A DNA stretch of 48,118 bases, taken from positions 1 to 48,118 of the forward strand of contig JANQMF010000072.1 of assembly GCA_028280225.1 (NCBI GenBank), written 5' to 3'. The stretch comes from Pseudomonadales bacterium (GTDB lineage: Bacteria; Pseudomonadota; Gammaproteobacteria; Pseudomonadales; Azotimanducaceae). Position numbers and translations under genes: made by a program. The stretch's first letter is position 1. Every line of letters begins with the position of its first letter. Under the pieces are notes generated by a model. It searched no databases and was not told the DNA's origin. It saw only the letters and a list, made by a program, of their open reading frames with translations. Shown here one piece after another: positions 7,538 through 16,821 of this stretch.

Positions 7538-10500
7538 CAAGATTTCCGAACAATAATGCTATGCGCATCCTCGTATAGCACCTGGCTCTGAATCCTCTCA
7601 AATAGTGCCATTCCAGTTTTTGAAATCCAGCCTCCTTCGCCCGTGACCACCGGCTCAACAACTGCCGCTATTCCATCCTTTGCCAGGATTTTCGAATAGT
7701 CATTCATCAACCTTTGCGCCATAGACCCATCGGTTGCGTTTACAGTGATCATATGAAATTTAGACTTTCTCGTTTGCGCCAGCACGTCCTGGTCAAACGC
7801 TGAAGAAAAAGTTGCACTTAACTTTCGCTTGTCCATGCCGACCCGTTGGAGATTTTGTTTTACAATGGATTCGGCGGGGGTAAATGGATTGTTACGCCGG
7901 TATTCACTAACCGTATTCAATAGCGGGTCGACTAGCGCTGTGCGTAAACTCTTGTATCTGTGTCGCAGGCTGTCCCAAGCGTAGGCTGTAAAAATGCCGC
8001 TTCGACAACCGATTTCCAAAACGGACAGATGAGAACTTTCAAAGCTCAATATGCACAGACTGCGAGCAACAAGCGTACATGCGTTACTGGGAACCTCTCC
8101 AATGCAAAAATCCTCGACCTTCGCAAATCGGCTCGCCAACCGCTGCAGATCTGCAGAATCTACATCAATTGCAAGTCTACGGGCCAGTTGCGTCAATATG
8201 CCTATTTCGTTGTCATCAAGTGTACGCTTGAATTGGGGTATGTATAGTCCATCTACTTTATCCGCCAGCTTACTATACTTGTCTTCAATATCCTGGACAT
8301 TCTCCAGTGTTTTTTCATGCAACCCTTGGCTCTTCACCTGCCATGTTGTTACGGTGTTGTGCAAATCATCTGCGGCCATTTTTGACTCAACGCGCATTGT
8401 CCTGATTTGCGTCTCAACTTCCGAGCCTTCAACGCGCTCGAACAATGTATGGCATTGGTTCTGTAGATGATTTATTTCCCGCTGCAACGCACTCAGTGTT
8501 TTGGAGGATAGTCCGTCATCAACCAACTCCCCTAAACGCCGCTGGCTTTCCTGTAGCTGACGGATATCCGATAGCACTTCATTGTGGTGGGACATCATCT
8601 GCTGAGTTTGCTCGGCCCCTTTTTCGACCTGTCTGACCAACCGTTTATTAGATTTTTCAAATCTTGAAATCGTCCCCCTGAGTTTTTCGTTTTCAGCTAA
8701 CGATTTTTCCAGCCTGTCATGCGTCCGCGCTAGCTGTTCCTCTCCGCTCCTAAGAGCTTCGTCCATGCGTACCAGAAGCGTGGTCTGATCCGTCACACGC
8801 CGCTGCAGTTTATTCAACGTATCGGCATACCGACTGGAGCGGAAAACCCCTTTTTTAACCTCAAATGCCAGGTCTAACAATGCTTCTTCGAGATTATCAT
8901 TCACTTCTACTTCTTCAAGCCAGGTGGTATTCGCGACTAGCGTTGATGAGCGAACAACTGGAATAATCAGCTGTGGGGCATTCTGCCTAGTGCTATTAGC
9001 AACTTCCTGGCTCGAAGCTTGGATCTCAAAATTGTCTGCTTGAGAGATGTCTGCAAGAAGCTCAACGTCTTCTTGTTGAACCAAATCCTGTAATACAACT
9101 TGCACATGAAAGCGGCTTTCACCGAAAACCTCATACATAACCCTGACCGTTTCAATATTGCCGAATCTTTGCGCTAAACTAATATCTAGTCGGCTTAACT
9201 CCAATTGTGTCATGAGTTGTTGCAAACTCTTGGCAAATTGCCCTGTGTCCTTGGACAAAATAGCAAGATCACCTGGGGAGCCTCGAGGCGTAACCAATGT
9301 CACCTCTTTCTCATCATAGCCATGGAATTCTTTAGCCTCTGCCATGTTCTCTTGCTTTAACAAGGGCTCGATGGCAACCCTAGCGCCATCAGACTCAAAC
9401 CGCGCACATATATGTTCTCGCGACTTGATCGCCGGAATATAAGAAGGCGTGAGGGCATAAAAGCGCTTACCTAGTCTCTCTCCGACGGAAAAGTACTGTT
9501 CAACCTTGTCACAATGGCGCAGGTAGTAGTCATCATAGTCAACGGTGAAGAACGTCGGGTGGACCTGCTGAATATTGTCCATCTGACTTACAAATTGGGT
9601 TTTTTCGTTGTGTTTCCAAAAATAGTTATTCTGATCCACCGGCCTTCCGTCACAGCCAAGCAAATAGATTTCATTCGCTAATGAAGAACCAATCGGCAAC
9701 ATCAAAAACGTAAGAATATTGTCAGTCGTGTGCAGTGCATACTTATCCGAAAGTTGAAGATTAATGTCAATTTTCAGATCAAAGGGAACGGCTATTGTCA
9801 CATCAGCCAACTCGGGCTGCCAATAGACAAACAAATTGTAATACTTGATCGGTATCAGGTTAACAAACCCGTACTCGGCCTGGGTCTGAGCTAGGCGTTT
9901 CCTGAACTCGTGGGCATACACAGAGCAGCCGAAGTGAAATATGGGATCCCCGAAAATCTGTATGTCCGGATTAATCTCACGGATCAGCTCCTCGTCGTTA
10001 ATAACACTGTTGCAAATGATGTTGATACCGGAATCAAACCGATAGTTTTTATACCGACGGACTTCCGGACCCGAACAAAAAAGAAAGGCACGATCAACAT
10101 GTTCGAACTTCTTTTCTAACAACTTGAATTTAATGTGAGATTCTTCAGTTACCTCTTCGTCGTTAGCAAAATATCGATGGCTAATGTCGATATAGCGCGA
10201 ACCTTCGACCCGACTCTTGTGATCAACATCAAATATCGAGATTCCTGCCTTACGTAAACGCTGTTCGGCACCTTCACCCAAGTTTTCAAGTACTTGCAAC
10301 CCATCCCAGCATATCAATACGTCGCAATTTAAAAGGTCTCCCATAGTAGGAGTGGTATTGGCAACCCGGATCCAATCGGGTACATCAGCCGAAAATTGAT
10401 CAACAATCTCAGGTGTGTAGATGTCGCTAAGAAGGCAGCTAACGTCACAGGCCACAGGCATGATAATCTGTTCAGGAGAAAGGGGTGCTAAGTACCACGC

Positions 10501-10581
10501 AGCCCGTGCAAGTTGTTGTTCAAAAACTGCCGAATCTTCGAATTCGGGAAAATATAGAATTCGGGGCGAGACTTTGCTCAC
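7537..10581 (-). CDS. 1014-residue fusion: transferase-like domain, long coiled coil, SAM methyltransferase domain
   Basis: Three regions are visible. Residues about 1-400 look like a Rossmann-type transferase of the DUF115/MptE/GT42-like group: AFLFCSGPEV (165-174) followed by ICNSV, then LLGCDGRP (307-314) and FWKHN. Residues about 580-780 are heptad-rich coiled coil. Residues about 850-1014 form a methyltransferase-like domain with motif I LEIGCRSG (855-862) and a C-terminal beta-hairpin. The GTG start at 10581 overlaps the upstream stop by four bases (GTGA). In ABC-transporter O-antigen systems the WbdD protein uses a methyltransferase plus coiled coil to terminate chains and set their length. 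This protein has the same ingredients in a different order, so a chain-terminator/ruler role is a testable inference, not a homology call. I do not recognise the complete architecture. Confidence 0.7.
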   Translation of the reverse strand: MSKVSPRILYFPEFEDSAVFEQQLARAAWYLAPLSPEQIIMPVACDVSCLLSDIYTPEIVDQFSADVPDWIRVANTTPTMGDLLNCDVLICWDGLQVLENLGEGAEQRLRKAGISIFDVDHKSRVEGSRYIDISHRYFANDEEVTEESHIKFKLLEKKFEHVDRAFLFCSGPEVRRYKNYRFDSGINIICNSVINDEELIREINPDIQIFGDPIFHFGCSVYAHEFRKRLAQTQAEYGFVNLIPIKYYNLFVYWQPELADVTIAVPFDLKIDINLQLSDKYALHTTDNILTFLMLPIGSSLANEIYLLGCDGRPVDQNNYFWKHNEKTQFVSQMDNIQQVHPTFFTVDYDDYYLRHCDKVEQYFSVGERLGKRFYALTPSYIPAIKSREHICARFESDGARVAIEPLLKQENMAEAKEFHGYDEKEVTLVTPRGSPGDLAILSKDTGQFAKSLQQLMTQLELSRLDISLAQRFGNIETVRVMYEVFGESRFHVQVVLQDLVQQEDVELLADISQADNFEIQASSQEVANSTRQNAPQLIIPVVRSSTLVANTTWLEEVEVNDNLEEALLDLAFEVKKGVFRSSRYADTLNKLQRRVTDQTTLLVRMDEALRSGEEQLARTHDRLEKSLAENEKLRGTISRFEKSNKRLVRQVEKGAEQTQQMMSHHNEVLSDIRQLQESQRRLGELVDDGLSSKTLSALQREINHLQNQCHTLFERVEGSEVETQIRTMRVESKMAADDLHNTVTTWQVKSQGLHEKTLENVQDIEDKYSKLADKVDGLYIPQFKRTLDDNEIGILTQLARRLAIDVDSADLQRLASRFAKVEDFCIGEVPSNACTLVARSLCILSFESSHLSVLEIGCRSGIFTAYAWDSLRHRYKSLRTALVDPLLNTVSEYRRNNPFTPAESIVKQNLQRVGMDKRKLSATFSSAFDQDVLAQTRKSKFHMITVNATDGSMAQRLMNDYSKILAKDGIAAVVEPVVTGEGGWISKTGMALFERIQSQVLYEDAHSIIVRKS

Positions 10582-13061
10582 TGATTTGAATCATCAAATT
10601 TTGCGCTTGATATCATCTCTACAATCTCAGGGAGCTTACGTTTGATATCAAGGTTCTGTTTGCGGATCTCCGCGAGACTTTTTTCAATATCTTGCTGGTT
10701 TATCCGATTGTTCAAATCCGCCTCTAACTTCCCCACCCTTTTTCTAAGGTAATTAACATCACCCTCTAGCGGCCCTCCGCTTCCCGCCTCAAAGCGCGCT
10801 CTTTCTAACAGGTACGCAAGTGTGTGAACAAGTGCTATCCAACTAACACCTATGGCTGCTAACGGAACCCATGTGGGCTGAATCAGATTCGCCAACGTAA
10901 TTAGAACCATGGGTGGCGCAATAACCAGACCAAGCAAAATACCACATATTGCTCCTGTTGTAGATGAGAGAAACGAGGAAAATATTCGAAAATGATTCCT
11001 AACTGGGCCCATCGTAGATCCTGTGTGTTGTCTTTTAGTTTTTGTCGGCCCGTTTGCTTTAGCAACCCCTGCGCCATTTGCGGTCACCGTCTCCGCTCCG
11101 TTAGCCCTGCTGGATACGGCTGATGATTGGGTTGCTTGTGTTACTGAACGGGAAATCGAACTTTTGGTTTTCTTGGTCGGCGCAACCGACATCTCGTTCT
11201 CAAAAAGCCGGTTCAATTCGGCTATGGAAATTGGTTGTTTGAAAGCAAGAAAATTCCCCCAGGCGGTTTCGGATATGTCCGAAGCGGGATAGTTGCTTAA
11301 CCTGCGCCACTGATGACGAATGCCGTAGCGGACAATAGGATGCCATTCGCTTACAAATACAGTATAGCCTTGTTCAATCAGGAATTGCGCAAGATCATGG
11401 AGGTTGTAGCCGATTTTGGTCGTTTTAGCATCCTCGAATTCACATTCAACTACCAACGGTCCCCGCCTACTCCAACGAAAACCTTTCAGCACATTAAGGT
11501 CGAAGCCTTCTGTATCAATCTTGAGAAAGTCGACGTCGGTAAGTCCCTTGTCTTCCAGATATTCGTCAAGCCTAATAGTTTCCACCACAGCCACCTCCTT
11601 GTGACCTTCATGAAAAGGTATAAGGCTGGAGATACCCGTACTTTGTTCACTGGCATAAAAGCTCAGCTTTTGACCGCTTTGATCTCCCACGGCAAAAGAA
11701 TTTAGAACAAGAGATTCCTCGCCACCAAATCGTTCCTGAATATAGGATCTATTCGCTGGGTCTGGCTCAAAAGCATGTACCGTCCAACCATCGTCCAAGA
11801 AAGGTTTAAACGCAGCCCCATGATGTGCCCCCACATCAACCATAACCCCCGTTAGCTGAGGCATATAATTTCTAAAATAACTGTGGACAACCTTCGTTTC
11901 GTCTACAGATACGTCATCTCCACGCGCGTAAGAAGTGGACGTCATAACAGAGTTAGCCGCTTGCACAAGAATACTGCGGAGTTTCCCACGGATTAGCGTA
12001 TTATTGAAATGTTCAAAAGTATGTTGTTGAGCCCAACAACCAACTTTTTGTGCATCTTCACGGTTATTAACAATTCCACCAATTGTATCCGCCAATTGTC
12101 CAATGTCCCTTTTTGTAACAGGGAAACCTACCTCATTTTTTACGATGTGGTTGATAGTCGGAATCTCTAGCGGACCATACGCCAAGACCGGCGAGCCCGA
12201 AGCAAGGCATTCTGGTGTCTTGTTGGCAAACGATAACTTGGTATAAGCGAAAGAATGTTCGTCAAAATTGTAGGCAAGAACCAAGCCGTCTGCACCTGCG
12301 AGCAGCTTTGGGTAGTCTTCGTGCTTCACAAGCTTATGAACGGAGATTGCTGGACTGGACGCTGCGATCCTTTGCGCAGCCTCTTGAAACCAGGCCATGG
12401 TATAGATTTCAAAACGCAAATCAAACCCAGATGCGGCCAATTCGGCCACTGCGGACCCCACATCTGCAATACTTTGGTATTGCATATCATCGGCAAGCGC
12501 ACCGCTATAACGCAGGCAAAAAGTACCTGATCTGGGAGAAAGCCCAACTTGCTTCCAGACATGCCGATCTACCCCATTGGCAACGGTAGCGAAAGGACTG
12601 TTGTACCGTCGAGAATATTCCTCAGCCATTTCTTGGCAGATTGCAATATTCGTATGTGCTTTGGCGATAAAGCCAGCCAACATTTCAATGAGCTCGGGAC
12701 CCGGGTCCTGATGACCCACCCGCGCCGGCCAATCATCCATAACGTGATTGACTAGTGGCACATTAAAATGATCAACAATACGCTGCGTAATTCGGGAATA
12801 CTCCAGGTGATTGTCTGCCGGGCGAATATAAATTACTTCAGGCGCAAACTTCTCAATGTCCTGGAAGATCTTGCGGCTACTGTTGTTTGCAGCATCTATC
12901 CGTAATACTTTACTAACCGGATGCAAACCCCAATAAACTTGCATAATCTGTTGCTTGGGCCACCCACGAAACAGGCTATCGATAAGCTGGCCGGTTGCAT
13001 TCAGACTACCCAGTCCCGAATACGACAACACCAACACTTTGGGGAAGGTGGGATCAATCAT
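10578..13061 (-). CDS. 827-residue fusion: GT4-like glycosyltransferase, FkbM methyltransferase, membrane hairpin, coiled coil
   Basis: Residues 1-365 are a GT-B glycosyltransferase: glycine-rich YSGLGSL near the start, then RYSGAL (184-189) and the C-terminal nucleotide-site region around KTPECLASGSPVLAYGP (281-297). Residues about 405-608 are an FkbM-type methyltransferase: VDVGAHHG (408-415), HAFEPDP (429-435), FLKIDTEGFD (512-521). A Ser/Ala/Asn/Gly-rich linker (630-680) leads to two membrane helices (about 699-725 and 731-752) and a C-terminal coiled coil (about 765-815). The protein is therefore probably held on the cytoplasmic face of the inner membrane by a hairpin. The ATG at 13061 overlaps the upstream gene by 8 bases. 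It likely adds a sugar and O-methylates it or the chain. Substrates are unknown. Confidence 0.82.
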   Translation of the reverse strand: MIDPTFPKVLVLSYSGLGSLNATGQLIDSLFRGWPKQQIMQVYWGLHPVSKVLRIDAANNSSRKIFQDIEKFAPEVIYIRPADNHLEYSRITQRIVDHFNVPLVNHVMDDWPARVGHQDPGPELIEMLAGFIAKAHTNIAICQEMAEEYSRRYNSPFATVANGVDRHVWKQVGLSPRSGTFCLRYSGALADDMQYQSIADVGSAVAELAASGFDLRFEIYTMAWFQEAAQRIAASSPAISVHKLVKHEDYPKLLAGADGLVLAYNFDEHSFAYTKLSFANKTPECLASGSPVLAYGPLEIPTINHIVKNEVGFPVTKRDIGQLADTIGGIVNNREDAQKVGCWAQQHTFEHFNNTLIRGKLRSILVQAANSVMTSTSYARGDDVSVDETKVVHSYFRNYMPQLTGVMVDVGAHHGAAFKPFLDDGWTVHAFEPDPANRSYIQERFGGEESLVLNSFAVGDQSGQKLSFYASEQSTGISSLIPFHEGHKEVAVVETIRLDEYLEDKGLTDVDFLKIDTEGFDLNVLKGFRWSRRGPLVVECEFEDAKTTKIGYNLHDLAQFLIEQGYTVFVSEWHPIVRYGIRHQWRRLSNYPASDISETAWGNFLAFKQPISIAELNRLFENEMSVAPTKKTKSSISRSVTQATQSSAVSSRANGAETVTANGAGVAKANGPTKTKRQHTGSTMGPVRNHFRIFSSFLSSTTGAICGILLGLVIAPPMVLITLANLIQPTWVPLAAIGVSWIALVHTLAYLLERARFEAGSGGPLEGDVNYLRKRVGKLEADLNNRINQQDIEKSLAEIRKQNLDIKRKLPEIVEMISSAKFDDSNQ

Positions 13062-14268
13062 TTGTCGATGTCCGCAGATCGTTTTCCGCCTTGGATACTT
13101 GACCAGATTGAGGATAGGAAGACCTTGAGTTAAACAGCAGGTCTAATTGACGCTCACTTTCAGCCAGTAGGTTTCGTTTATGGAGTAAAGTGATACTGGT
13201 ACCAATCGAAGTGAGTACGACCGCTGCAAAAATCGCCAGCAAGAACTTTGGCCAGTAAACGATTGCACAGCATAGCGCCAGAGCTGTCACGAAAAACAAT
13301 AGAGCCCATTTCCTCTCACCCGTCATGTTTTCAACAGAGTGCATAAAGTCAAAACCGCGCGCTGATCGCCCACCTCCACTCATCTCTGGCTTGACCTCGG
13401 ATTCGGGATCCAACCGCTTCGTGGCCCTCGCGTCCAACGCTGTCGCAAGCGGCTGTTTTTCAAAAACCTCAAGTTTACTATCCAATCCGCAATTTACTAT
13501 TTCAACCTGATGCCGGCGAAAGTCATCTTTTGCCAAAGAATAAGCAAACTCCATGCGCCTTGTATCTGCCGCCTGCCAAATTTTGCCGCGAAAATACTCT
13601 TCGGAAAAGTGATTGGGATCCCCCACCTCACATTTTAGCAAGTCACCCTCAACCGCTCGTTCAGGCTGCTGATAGTTGTGATCAAACCCCACTAAAATCA
13701 CTTTGCGATAGCCAAGACACAAGGCAAGTTGCATATTGAAATAACTGACCGAGGAGCGTGTAGAAAATCTATCCGACGGTCCTTTAGCACCTTGATAGCC
13801 GAAGTGTGTATCCAACAATAAATGCCTATTCTTGGCACCGATCCAATAAGACAAATAGAACGGCAGAAAGAGCCATCCCCCAAAGCGATCAAAGGATTCT
13901 TGGTCCTGACTCACCACCCATGGGTTTACGACAGATAGATAAGTCATGTGATCGCGCAATCCCTCGTGCAAATGACCGTAGTTGCTGGCAAAAATATCGA
14001 CCCCTTTAAAGCTATCCCAATCTACCTGGTTAAGCGAAGGCCCGTTGCCCGCAATCACGCACACCGTACCTCGCTTCGATTTTCGAATAGTTGCCATTTG
14101 CCGTCGGGTTCGCCTGAATTCCCTATACAGCCAAGCTCTTGAAAAACCAAGCCGCTTGTCCTCCACACGCACGGCTCGATGGGTCAGGAGGTGCAAAACC
14201 GAAGGTTCGACTTGGACATATTTCGATTGGGTTAGGGAGTCAGGGAGTATTGAATTACCTTGTGTCAA
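13054..14268 (-). CDS. DUF115/MptE-like Rossmann protein with C-terminal membrane hairpin
   Basis: A 404-residue protein. VCVIAGNGPSL (69-79) followed by FASNYGHL and later VILVGFDHNY (190-199) is the two-part pattern of DUF115, MptE-like and GT42 sialyltransferase-like proteins, which bind CMP- or other nucleotide substrates. Two membrane helices follow at about 321-338 and 341-362, then a short charged tail, so it is probably tethered to the inner membrane. A TTG start at 14268 is supported by AGAGGA about 6 bases upstream. The gap to the preceding FkbM gene is 126 bases, the largest within the operon. With a cytidylyltransferase in the same operon, a CMP-sugar transferase is a reasonable guess, but enzymatic activity is not shown by the sequence. 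Confidence 0.65.
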   Translation of the reverse strand: MTQGNSILPDSLTQSKYVQVEPSVLHLLTHRAVRVEDKRLGFSRAWLYREFRRTRRQMATIRKSKRGTVCVIAGNGPSLNQVDWDSFKGVDIFASNYGHLHEGLRDHMTYLSVVNPWVVSQDQESFDRFGGWLFLPFYLSYWIGAKNRHLLLDTHFGYQGAKGPSDRFSTRSSVSYFNMQLALCLGYRKVILVGFDHNYQQPERAVEGDLLKCEVGDPNHFSEEYFRGKIWQAADTRRMEFAYSLAKDDFRRHQVEIVNCGLDSKLEVFEKQPLATALDARATKRLDPESEVKPEMSGGGRSARGFDFMHSVENMTGERKWALLFFVTALALCCAIVYWPKFLLAIFAAVVLTSIGTSITLLHKRNLLAESERQLDLLFNSRSSYPQSGQVSKAENDLRTSTND

Positions 14269-14394
14269 GAGTTTCCTCTTTTTCTAATCTGAACCAACAT
14301 CCCATAAGTGTTCGACGAGCCCCTGAGTCTCGCAGCCCGAATTATAAGGCAAGTGTACCCTATAACGAAGAGCACCCTATAAAGAGGTTGGTCA

Positions 14395-15585
14395 TCAGGC
14401 AGATGGTTTGTAAAACCAGTCGTCCCATTTAACTGATTCGAAGACATATCCAGCATCACTCAGGAGGCGTCTGATGGGTTCTCGATTAACTCCGTTGTTG
14501 TGCTCTACCGTAATGCAGTGAATTGTCCAATCACTGATGGGAAAGTTACGCAGAATTTCAAACTCACTACCTTCCGTATCCATGCTCAAATAATCGATCT
14601 CACGAGGGGCATCGTTAGATAACAAAAAGTCCTCTAGAGACGTGGTTTGCAATTGGATGATTTTCCCTTCGTCCGCATAAGCCTGACGACGAGCCGCATG
14701 TTTGTCCTTGTACATGTGATCGCGAATACCGCCATATTCTTTTGCCAGGACAAAATCTACGATCTCGCCCGAACACCCGCTGATACAAGCGCTAGAAATT
14801 GTACAACTCCGATAGTTCTTTAAAGATTCAAAGTATTGAGGATTGGGTTCTGCTAATAGCCCCCGCCATCCATATTCCTGCTCAAGTACCAGGGTGTTGC
14901 TCAGTAGTACCCCATCAGAGGCGCCAAACTCCACAAAATACCCACCCCGCTTATCCTTCAACTTTTCCAATACCCAACGATCTTGGCCCAATTGCGAATA
15001 CGACGCAGTCTTGGGTTTGCCATTAACACGCCGCAATAGAGATTGGGTACCCAATTGATTGACCAGCACGGCTTCCAGAGTCGCAATCTCACTTTCCAGC
15101 ATGCTGATGCGCCTATCCATTTTTACCGATGGCCCATGGCCTCTTAACGAAACAATATTTGCCCGCAACTGCTTACCAGCTTCTTCCAACAGCCCAAGCG
15201 AGGATAGCTCGCGGACACATCTGGTCTGAAGTTTCTCGCTCACTTTGGCTCTTTTGCACCCGGCGATCCTTAACGCTTGTTCAAATTGATGCCTGGCGGT
15301 GTCTAGATCACCTTTTAACGCAAAGATTCGACCTAATGCACTATGTGCACCGCTAGTCAGGACCCGAGCAATATCCAGCTGAGTACATCCACAATTCTTC
15401 GCTATCTGAAAGTACTTTCTAGCCCCCAAAACATCTCCCGCATAGGCAAGGCTTGCACCCTTCAAAAGCGCTCGCTCACCTGTGGTGTCCGAAATTGCCA
15501 ATTTATCGCTAAACGCGGCAAGGACATCCCACTCACCCTTTAACCAATGCTGTCCCACTGGACTATCCAGGTTAATTTTACTCAC
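14395..15585 (-). CDS. TPR-like domain fused to FkbM methyltransferase
   Basis: 396 residues. The N-terminal 145 residues are helical repeats of TPR type, for example GASLAYAGDVLGARKYFQIA and the GRIFALKGDLDTARHQFEQA pair, followed by a short coiled coil (about 155-180). The C-terminal half is a Methyltransf_21/FkbM domain: YSQLGQDRWVLEKL (196-209), FVEFGASDGVLLSNT (217-231), LLAEPNP (243-249) and YLSMDTEGSEFEIL (332-345). FkbM enzymes make O-methyl ethers on sugars or polyketides. The GTG start directly follows the TGA of the upstream coiled-coil gene, with GAGG in the right place. This is one of several methyltransferase domains in this operon, so the glycan is probably heavily methylated. 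Confidence 0.83.
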   Translation of the reverse strand: MSKINLDSPVGQHWLKGEWDVLAAFSDKLAISDTTGERALLKGASLAYAGDVLGARKYFQIAKNCGCTQLDIARVLTSGAHSALGRIFALKGDLDTARHQFEQALRIAGCKRAKVSEKLQTRCVRELSSLGLLEEAGKQLRANIVSLRGHGPSVKMDRRISMLESEIATLEAVLVNQLGTQSLLRRVNGKPKTASYSQLGQDRWVLEKLKDKRGGYFVEFGASDGVLLSNTLVLEQEYGWRGLLAEPNPQYFESLKNYRSCTISSACISGCSGEIVDFVLAKEYGGIRDHMYKDKHAARRQAYADEGKIIQLQTTSLEDFLLSNDAPREIDYLSMDTEGSEFEILRNFPISDWTIHCITVEHNNGVNREPIRRLLSDAGYVFESVKWDDWFYKPSA

Positions 15586-16089
15586 TCAGTAAACCTCTTC
15601 CCGCAACAAGAGTTCCTTCAGCAGGTCCAAGTGAATCGTCAGTCGTTCAACTTCCTTGTCCACCAGGTAACGGCGATTTTCAACCAAATCCTGATCCAAC
15701 AACTTTGCCTTAAGTTCAGAAATTTGCGCTTGGGAGTCATTCTGCAACTGAGCAAGTTCTCGTTTGAGCTCATCACATTGTGCCTCTTGATCCAATAAAC
15801 CGTCATACGCCTGCCGTATTCTGGTCGATTCCGCTTCAAGCATGGCGTATTGTCGCTTCATATCGTCAAGCTGTGTTTGGAGTTCGCCAAGCAACACGTT
15901 TTTTTGCTCAGCTTCCTCAGTTCGACTGAGCACATCGCGGTCTAGTGCTTTTGGGTCGTTTGCTTCACTTCCTTTTGCCAATCCCCTGACCGCCCGTAAT
16001 TGAGCTTCTGCCTCCCGTAGCGCAATCTTGCTTTGCACAAGCTCAGCTGCAATATCGTGTTCTTCATTCGACTTATTCGTTTGTGTCAT
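15586..16089 (-). CDS. Small coiled-coil protein of unknown function
   Basis: 167 residues, almost all charged and Leu/Gln-rich heptads from residue 12 to the C-terminus, with no signal peptide, membrane helix or enzymatic motif. It lies between the ABC ATPase gene (18 bases upstream) and the TPR-FkbM gene (immediately adjacent). Coiled coils also occur in the 827- and 1014-residue proteins of this operon. A scaffolding role that joins the transferases to the exporter is therefore a fair inference. I do not recognise a family. Confidence 0.65.
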   Translation of the reverse strand: MTQTNKSNEEHDIAAELVQSKIALREAEAQLRAVRGLAKGSEANDPKALDRDVLSRTEEAEQKNVLLGELQTQLDDMKRQYAMLEAESTRIRQAYDGLLDQEAQCDELKRELAQLQNDSQAQISELKAKLLDQDLVENRRYLVDKEVERLTIHLDLLKELLLREEVY

Positions 16090-16107
16090 AATCAGTTTGG
16101 CCCCCTG

Positions 16108-16821
16108 TCAAACCACCAGATTTTTCGACTGGTCTATAAAACTATGGTAATTATCCAGTACCGTGTACGTGTCCCCGAATTCCATTACCTTACCCTTTTC
16201 CAACCACAAGACCTTGTCACAAAGTGCATCTACCTGATATTTCGAGTGTGAAACAAAGACCACACTTTGGTTGCTGGTAACACGTTCGGTCATGGTATGC
16301 ATCGCCTTACTGCGAAACTGTTCGTCTCCAACACCCAGAACCTCGTCAATCAATAACAGCTCAGCGTCCATGGTGACTGCTACTGAGAACCCAAGGCGCG
16401 CCCGCATCCCTGCTGAATAGGTTCGCAAAGGCTCATCGATAAAGGCGCCCAATTCCGAGAAGTTGATAATATCACCCAGCTTACGAATCACTTCTTTTCT
16501 GGAATTGCCCATTAACATGCCACTAATTAGCGCGTTATCACGTCCGCTCAGATTTTGGTCAAAACCCAAAGTCAAAGACAACAAAGAAACGCTGGCACAT
16601 CGCCTGATCAGTACCCCGGAATCAGGCTGATAGATCCCTGCCAATAGACGGAGCAGTGATGATTTTCCACATCCATTACGTCCAACCACACCCAACGTCT
16701 CACCTCGGTTGAGGGTGAAAGATACATTGCTGAGGACTTGAAAGCGCTCACGCCCAAAAACACGACGCCTTTTGGCAAAGCTTAGATCTACGGCGTCGGC
16801 CTTGACAATAAGGTTCCCCAC
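16108..16821 (-). CDS. Polysaccharide ABC exporter ATPase (Wzt/KpsT-like, short form)
   Basis: A 237-residue nucleotide-binding domain with Walker A GRNGCGKS (47-54), signature YSAGM (135-139), Walker B LLLIDE (155-160) and the switch histidine in SHS (191-193). The RTYSAGMRARLGFSVA block is typical of ATPases that export O-antigen, teichoic acid or capsule. It ends soon after the core, lacking the C-terminal carbohydrate-binding domain that chain-end-specific Wzt proteins use to recognise capped O-antigen. It starts at GTG and overlaps the permease stop by one base (TAGTG). Together with the permease it moves a lipid-linked polymer across the inner membrane. Confidence 0.92.
   Translation of the reverse strand: MGNLIVKADAVDLSFAKRRRVFGRERFQVLSNVSFTLNRGETLGVVGRNGCGKSSLLRLLAGIYQPDSGVLIRRCASVSLLSLTLGFDQNLSGRDNALISGMLMGNSRKEVIRKLGDIINFSELGAFIDEPLRTYSAGMRARLGFSVAVTMDAELLLIDEVLGVGDEQFRSKAMHTMTERVTSNQSVVFVSHSKYQVDALCDKVLWLEKGKVMEFGDTYTVLDNYHSFIDQSKNLVV

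Noticed and set aside
12215-12589. 124-codon plus-strand frame inside the GT-FkbM gene
   Set aside because: No motif, no ribosome binding site and full overlap with a clear enzyme domain.
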